Source of the DNA: an uncultured Prevotellaceae bacterium
Lineage (GTDB): Bacteria > Bacteroidota > Bacteroidia > Bacteroidales > Bacteroidaceae
Assembly (NCBI GenBank): GCA_937898415.1
Contig: CALDLA010000127.1
Coordinates: forward strand, 1-16,929
Reading direction: 5' to 3'
Length of the DNA: 16,929 nt
Shown: positions 13,928-16,929 of the stretch, one piece after another
Position numbering within the stretch: the first letter of the stretch is position 1
Layout: each line of letters begins with the position of its first letter
Made by a program: the position numbers and the translations under genes
The notes under the pieces: model-generated
Database searches by the model: none
What the model was told of the DNA's origin: nothing
The model's input: only the letters and a program-made list of their open reading frames with translations

Positions 13928-15319
13928 TTACTCATATGCGCCCATGCGGAGACGGTCGACTTCCTCCTCGGTGAGGTAGCGCCAGTCGCCGCGACGCAGG
14001 TTCTTCTTAGTGAGTCCGGCGAACTGTACGCGGTCGAGCTTGAGGACGCGGTAGCCGAGAGACTCGAAGATACGGCGCACAATGCGGTTCTTACCGGAGT
14101 GGATCTCAATGCCCACCTGCTTCTTGTCGATGGCATCAGCATACTGGACGTCATCGGCCTTGATCTCACCATCCTCAAGCTGGATGCCCTCGGCAATCTG
14201 TGTAAGGTCGTGGGCGGTGACATTCTTATCGAGGAAGACGTGGTAAATCTTCTTCTTGAGATACTTGGGATGGGTGAGCTTCGAGGCGAGGTCGCCGTCG
14301 TTGGTGAGGAGCAGCACACCGGTGGTGTTGCGGTCGAGACGTCCGACGGGATAGATGCGCTCAGGGCAAGCATTCTTGACCAGGTCCATCACGGTCTTAC
14401 GCTGCTGCGGGTCATCACTGGTCGTGACATAATCCTTGGGTTTGTTAAGCAGCACATAGACCTTCTTCTCGAGGCTGACCGGCTGGTCGTGGAACCTCAC
14501 CTCATCAGTGCGCAGAATTTTGGTTCCCAGTTCGGTGACCACCTGTCCGTTGACGGTGATGACACCAGCCTGGATGAACTCATCGGCCTCGCGACGGCTG
14601 CAGACACCAGCATTGGCGAGATATTTATTCAGACGTACCGGCTCATTGGGATCGTAGTTAACTTCCTTGTACTCAATGCGTTTCTTCATCGAATACTTGG
14701 CATTGGGATCATAGTCGGCAGTACGCGGACGTTTGTTATAGGGTTTCTGTCCACCACCGTAAGGAGCCTTGCCGTAGGGACGGTTGCCGGGACGCGACTG
14801 CTGCTGACCGGGACGATAGCCGCCATTGCTGTTATAGGGACGGTAGCTCCCCTGGGAAGGACGGGGCTGATAACCACCCTCTTCCCCATTACGGTTATAG
14901 CTGGGACGGAAACCGCCCTGATGTTGACGAGGCTGGTAGCCACCCTGAGAGGGACGGCTGTTATAGCCATAGCTGCCACGCGACTGACCATATTCGCCTT
15001 GCGGCTGGCGGGGCTGGTAGCCGTTGTTATTATAATTGGTACGGGGGCGATAGCTGCCCTGCTGGCGGGACGTACTGCCCTGCAGTCCTGCTCCGAAGCC
15101 TTCGGGACGGAATCCACCCTCGTCGTTGTTACGATTAAAACTGGGACGGTCGCCGGCATTGTATGCGGGACGCTGTCCGGTGTGTATACGTGGACGGGGT
15201 GAGCGTCCGCGGTAGTCACGCTGAAAACCATTGCCTGCTGACGTGTAGCCATCACGGCTACCGGTGTTCTGCTCAGTTGCAGGCTTCTCTTCGTAATTCT
15301 TCTCGTTTTCGAATTCCAT
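13928..15319 (-). CDS. rluB: RluB-type 23S rRNA pseudouridine synthase with a disordered RG/QG-rich N-terminus
   Basis: Isomerises a uridine to pseudouridine in large-subunit rRNA (RsuA/RluB/E/F family). The S4 RNA-binding domain starts near residue 227 (VRLNKYLANAGVCSRREADE). The catalytic domain follows, with GRLDRNTTGVLLLTNDGDLA, catalytic Asp at residue 329, and the C-terminal SGKNRIVRRIFESLGYRVLKL motif. Residues 1 to about 215 are low complexity, with repeats such as GGYQPRQHQGGFRP and GSYRPR, rich in Gly, Arg, Gln, Asn, Tyr and Pro. This tail resembles RNA-binding or condensate-forming regions and explains the length of 463, versus about 250-290 without it. Which uridine is modified cannot be told from sequence. 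It lies between purB and asnS, with repeat arrays in both gaps. Confidence 0.88.
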   Translation of the reverse strand: MEFENEKNYEEKPATEQNTGSRDGYTSAGNGFQRDYRGRSPRPRIHTGQRPAYNAGDRPSFNRNNDEGGFRPEGFGAGLQGSTSRQQGSYRPRTNYNNNGYQPRQPQGEYGQSRGSYGYNSRPSQGGYQPRQHQGGFRPSYNRNGEEGGYQPRPSQGSYRPYNSNGGYRPGQQQSRPGNRPYGKAPYGGGQKPYNKRPRTADYDPNAKYSMKKRIEYKEVNYDPNEPVRLNKYLANAGVCSRREADEFIQAGVITVNGQVVTELGTKILRTDEVRFHDQPVSLEKKVYVLLNKPKDYVTTSDDPQQRKTVMDLVKNACPERIYPVGRLDRNTTGVLLLTNDGDLASKLTHPKYLKKKIYHVFLDKNVTAHDLTQIAEGIQLEDGEIKADDVQYADAIDKKQVGIEIHSGKNRIVRRIFESLGYRVLKLDRVQFAGLTKKNLRRGDWRYLTEEEVDRLRMGAYE

Positions 15320-15340
15320 ATTGTTTTGTTTTTGTTTTTT

Positions 15341-15394
15341 ATGGGGTGTATGGGGCCTATGAGGCTAATGGGGCTTATGGGATTTATGGGATTT
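15341..15394 (-). repeat. 9-nt array (6 units) upstream of rluB
   Basis: On the plus strand: ATGGGGTGT, ATGGGGCCT, ATGAGGCTA, ATGGGGCTT, ATGGGATTT, ATGGGATTT. It ends 21 nt before the rluB ATG, separated by an A-rich leader (AAAAAACAAAAACAAAAC). It runs directly into the 10-nt array at 15391. Confidence 0.92.
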
Positions 15395-15426
15395 CTCCTA
15401 ACTTCTCATTACTTCTCCTAACTTCC
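15391..15426 (-). repeat. 10-nt repeat array across the purB stop codon
   Basis: On the plus strand: ATTTCTCCTA, ACTTCTCATT, ACTTCTCCTA, ACTTCC. The purB TAG (15420-15418) lies inside the third unit. The same 10-nt units occur within purB at 16451-16490. Confidence 0.85.
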
Positions 15427-16788
15427 AGTATAAGTCGCTGGGGTGATAGCACGGAGTTCGGCCTTCACAGCCTCACTGATGTCCAAAGTATCGATGAAAT
15501 GGGCAATTTTTGACTCATTCATCCCCTCATTATTGCGGGTGAGCGCCTTCAGCGCCTCGTATGGATTGGGGTAAGCCTCACGGCGGAGGATGGTCTGGAT
15601 ACCCTCGGCGACGACAGCCCATGTGTTGTCAAGATCCTGCTGTAACTTCGCCTCGTTGAGGATGAGTTTACGCAATCCCTTGAGGGTAGATTGGAAGGCA
15701 ATGAGGGCATGTCCCATGGGGACACCGACATTACGGAGCACCGTAGAGTCGGTGAGGTCGCGCTGCAGTCGGCTGACGGGGAGCTTTGCAGAAAGGAACT
15801 GGAGGATGGCATTGGCGATGCCAAGGTTACCTTCCGAGTTCTCGTAGTCGATGGGGTTCACTTTATGGGGCATGGCACTGCTGCCCACCTCGCCGGCCTT
15901 AATCTTCTGCTTGAAGTATTCCATGGAGATGTACATCCAGAAGTCGCGGTCAAGGTCGATGACGATGGTATTGATGCGCTTCATGGCATCAAAGATGGCA
16001 GCCAGCCAGTCGTAGTTCGAAATCTGCGTGGTATATTGTTCGCGCTCCAGACCGAGCTTGGTGCCGACAAAATCGTCAGCGAACTGTGGCCAGTTGATAT
16101 CGGGATAAGCCACGTGGTGGGCGTTGAAATTGCCGGTGGCACCGCCGAATTTTGCTGTTATCGGTGTCTCCTTCAACGAGCGCAGCTGCTCTTCCAGACG
16201 ATAGACATAGACCATGATCTCCTTACCGAGACGCGTCGGCGAAGCCGGCTGTCCGTGGGTCTTGGCAAGCATGGGAACATTGCGCCACTCCTCAGCATAG
16301 TCGTGAAGTTGTTCAATAAGTTCTTCAAGGAGAGGGTAATAGACCTGCTCCAGAGCTTCCTTGATGGAGAGGGGGACGCTGGTGTTGTTGATATCCTGCG
16401 AGGTGAGGCCGAAGTGGATGAACTCCTTAGAGGAAGTTATCGCTTCGCTTAACTTCTCATTACTTCCCCTAACTTCTCCTAACTTCTCCTTAATAAAATA
16501 CTCGACGGCCTTGACATCATGGTTAGTGACGCACTCAATGTCCTTGACCCGCTGGGCGTCAGCTTCCGTGAACTGGCGATAGATATCGCGCAGCGGCTCA
16601 AAGAGGCTGCTGTCAAAATGCTGAAGCTGGGGTAAGGGGAGTTCGCATAGCGAGATGAAATACTCAATCTCTACGCGGACACGATAACGTATCAGGGCGT
16701 ATTCTGAAAAGTATCCTGCTAAGGCTTCGGTCTTTCCACGATAGCGGCCATCAATAGGCGAGATGGCTGTCAAAACACTTAAATCCAT
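15418..16788 (-). CDS. purB: Adenylosuccinate lyase
   Basis: Cytoplasmic purine-synthesis enzyme with two fumarate-releasing steps, SAICAR to AICAR and adenylosuccinate to AMP. Fumarase/aspartase superfamily signature SSAMPHKVNP is near residues 303-312. TSQDINNT and KTHGQPASPT carry the conserved active-site His/Thr regions. An upstream in-frame TTG (16806) exists, but the ATG at 16788 starts the family-typical MDLSVLTAISPIDGRY, follows a purine-rich stretch (AAGAGAAGAGAA) and gives 456 residues, so it is preferred. Residues about 100-114 (KEKLGEVRGSNEKL) are encoded by a 10-nt repeat array and form an extra loop compared with KEKVAEIPEL-type homologues. The C-terminal Ser and stop also derive from a repeat. 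A tRNA-Val and terminator lie upstream; a near-match -7 box (TTAATTTG, 16810-16803) overlaps that terminator's tail. Confidence 0.94.
   Translation of the reverse strand: MDLSVLTAISPIDGRYRGKTEALAGYFSEYALIRYRVRVEIEYFISLCELPLPQLQHFDSSLFEPLRDIYRQFTEADAQRVKDIECVTNHDVKAVEYFIKEKLGEVRGSNEKLSEAITSSKEFIHFGLTSQDINNTSVPLSIKEALEQVYYPLLEELIEQLHDYAEEWRNVPMLAKTHGQPASPTRLGKEIMVYVYRLEEQLRSLKETPITAKFGGATGNFNAHHVAYPDINWPQFADDFVGTKLGLEREQYTTQISNYDWLAAIFDAMKRINTIVIDLDRDFWMYISMEYFKQKIKAGEVGSSAMPHKVNPIDYENSEGNLGIANAILQFLSAKLPVSRLQRDLTDSTVLRNVGVPMGHALIAFQSTLKGLRKLILNEAKLQQDLDNTWAVVAEGIQTILRREAYPNPYEALKALTRNNEGMNESKIAHFIDTLDISEAVKAELRAITPATYTGS
16451..16490 (-). repeat. In-frame 10-nt array (4 units) inside purB
   Basis: On the plus strand: AACTTCTCAT, TACTTCCCCT, AACTTCTCCT, AACTTCTCCT. 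The sequence is the same unit as at the purB 3' end. It encodes residues about 100-113 of adenylosuccinate lyase. Confidence 0.85.
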
Positions 16789-16804
16789 TTCTCTTCTCTT
16801 GCGC

Positions 16805-16835
16805 AAATTAAAAACCGCAGCATCCCTGGCTGCGG
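16805..16835 (-). terminator. Terminator after tRNA-Val
   Basis: Read leftward: CCGCAGC (16835-16829), 7-nt loop, GCTGCGG (16821-16815), then TTTTTAATTT. A strong 7-bp GC-rich stem with a T-run that ends the tRNA transcript just before purB. Confidence 0.85.
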
Positions 16836-16854
16836 AACTTTCTCTATATTTTCG

Positions 16855-16929
16855 TGGGCGCTGACGGATTCGAACCGCCGACCCTCTGCTTGTAAGGCAG
16901 ATGCTCTAAACCAGCTGAGCTAAGCGCCC
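16855..16929 (-). tRNA. tRNA-Val (anticodon UAC)
   Basis: A complete cloverleaf at the window edge, 75 nt: acceptor GGGCGCT/AGCGCCC with discriminator A at 16855, D-arm AGCTCAGCTGGTTTAGAGC, anticodon loop CTTACAA (anticodon TAC) on stem TCTGC/GCAGA, and T-arm with GGTTCGAATCC. CCA is not encoded. Other tRNA genes may follow to the right. Confidence 0.96.

Noticed and set aside
13847..15202. Plus-strand frame of 451 aa starting in the repeat array with a hydrophobic (MGPMGLMG) N-terminus
   Set aside because: Its signal-like start is just the 9-nt array read in reverse, and the rest is antisense to the well-supported rluB gene.
16789..16806. TTG start for purB adding six residues (MRKRRE)
   Set aside because: The added residues are not family-like and the TTG overlaps the terminator tail; the ATG at 16788 gives the typical N-terminus.

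Overview
The window looks like chromosomal DNA from a member of the Bacteroidales, most likely Prevotella or a close relative (rumen/gut type). The reasons are TAnnTTTG promoter -7 boxes, the lack of Shine-Dalgarno sequences, A-rich leaders before start codons, lipoproteins with Bacteroidota-style lipoboxes and an acidic surface-export tag, a DUF1573 lipoprotein, and a pseudouridine synthase with a long RG/QG-rich N-terminal tail. There are no phage, transposase or CRISPR genes. The organism assignment is inference from these hallmarks, not from a search.

Layout. Positions 1-1734 read leftward: aspartate-semialdehyde dehydrogenase (asd), then an unknown lipoprotein, then three 22-bp palindromic repeats at the window edge. 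A divergent promoter region (about 1769-1827) separates asd from a rightward pair: a CPA2-type monovalent cation:proton antiporter with a C-terminal USP-like region, and lolD (lipoprotein-release ABC ATPase). lolD runs 90 bp into a convergent DUF1573 lipoprotein gene. Next come leftward cell-envelope genes: an OmpA-family porin/peptidoglycan anchor preceded by a small lipoprotein, and a 1728-residue surface lipoprotein with a roughly 470-residue coiled-coil stalk and its own promoter and structured leader. The right end is a leftward housekeeping cluster: tRNA-Val(UAC), purB, rluB-type pseudouridine synthase, asnS.

The most unusual signal is not a gene. Several families of short tandem repeats recur both between genes and inside conserved coding sequences. 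A 9-nt unit, (T/A)AG(Y)CCCAT on the coding strand, forms arrays of six units (54 nt) at three places and eight at a fourth. Three arrays sit immediately upstream of the start codons of lolD, asnS and rluB. The fourth is in frame inside the antiporter, where it encodes (x-x-His)x6 between the membrane and cytoplasmic domains. A 10-nt unit occurs both inside purB (as an extra loop) and across the purB stop codon. Related 7-nt units flank asd at both ends and encode part of the signal peptide of the neighbouring lipoprotein. asnS also carries an extra loop of about 20 residues at a normally short position. Together these suggest a family of mobile or expandable minisatellites that reshape leaders, gene ends and surface loops of core genes.

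Functionally, the central block is envelope biology: lipoprotein sorting (LolD), periplasmic and surface lipoproteins, an OmpA anchor and a very large stalk protein. The flanks are core metabolism and translation.
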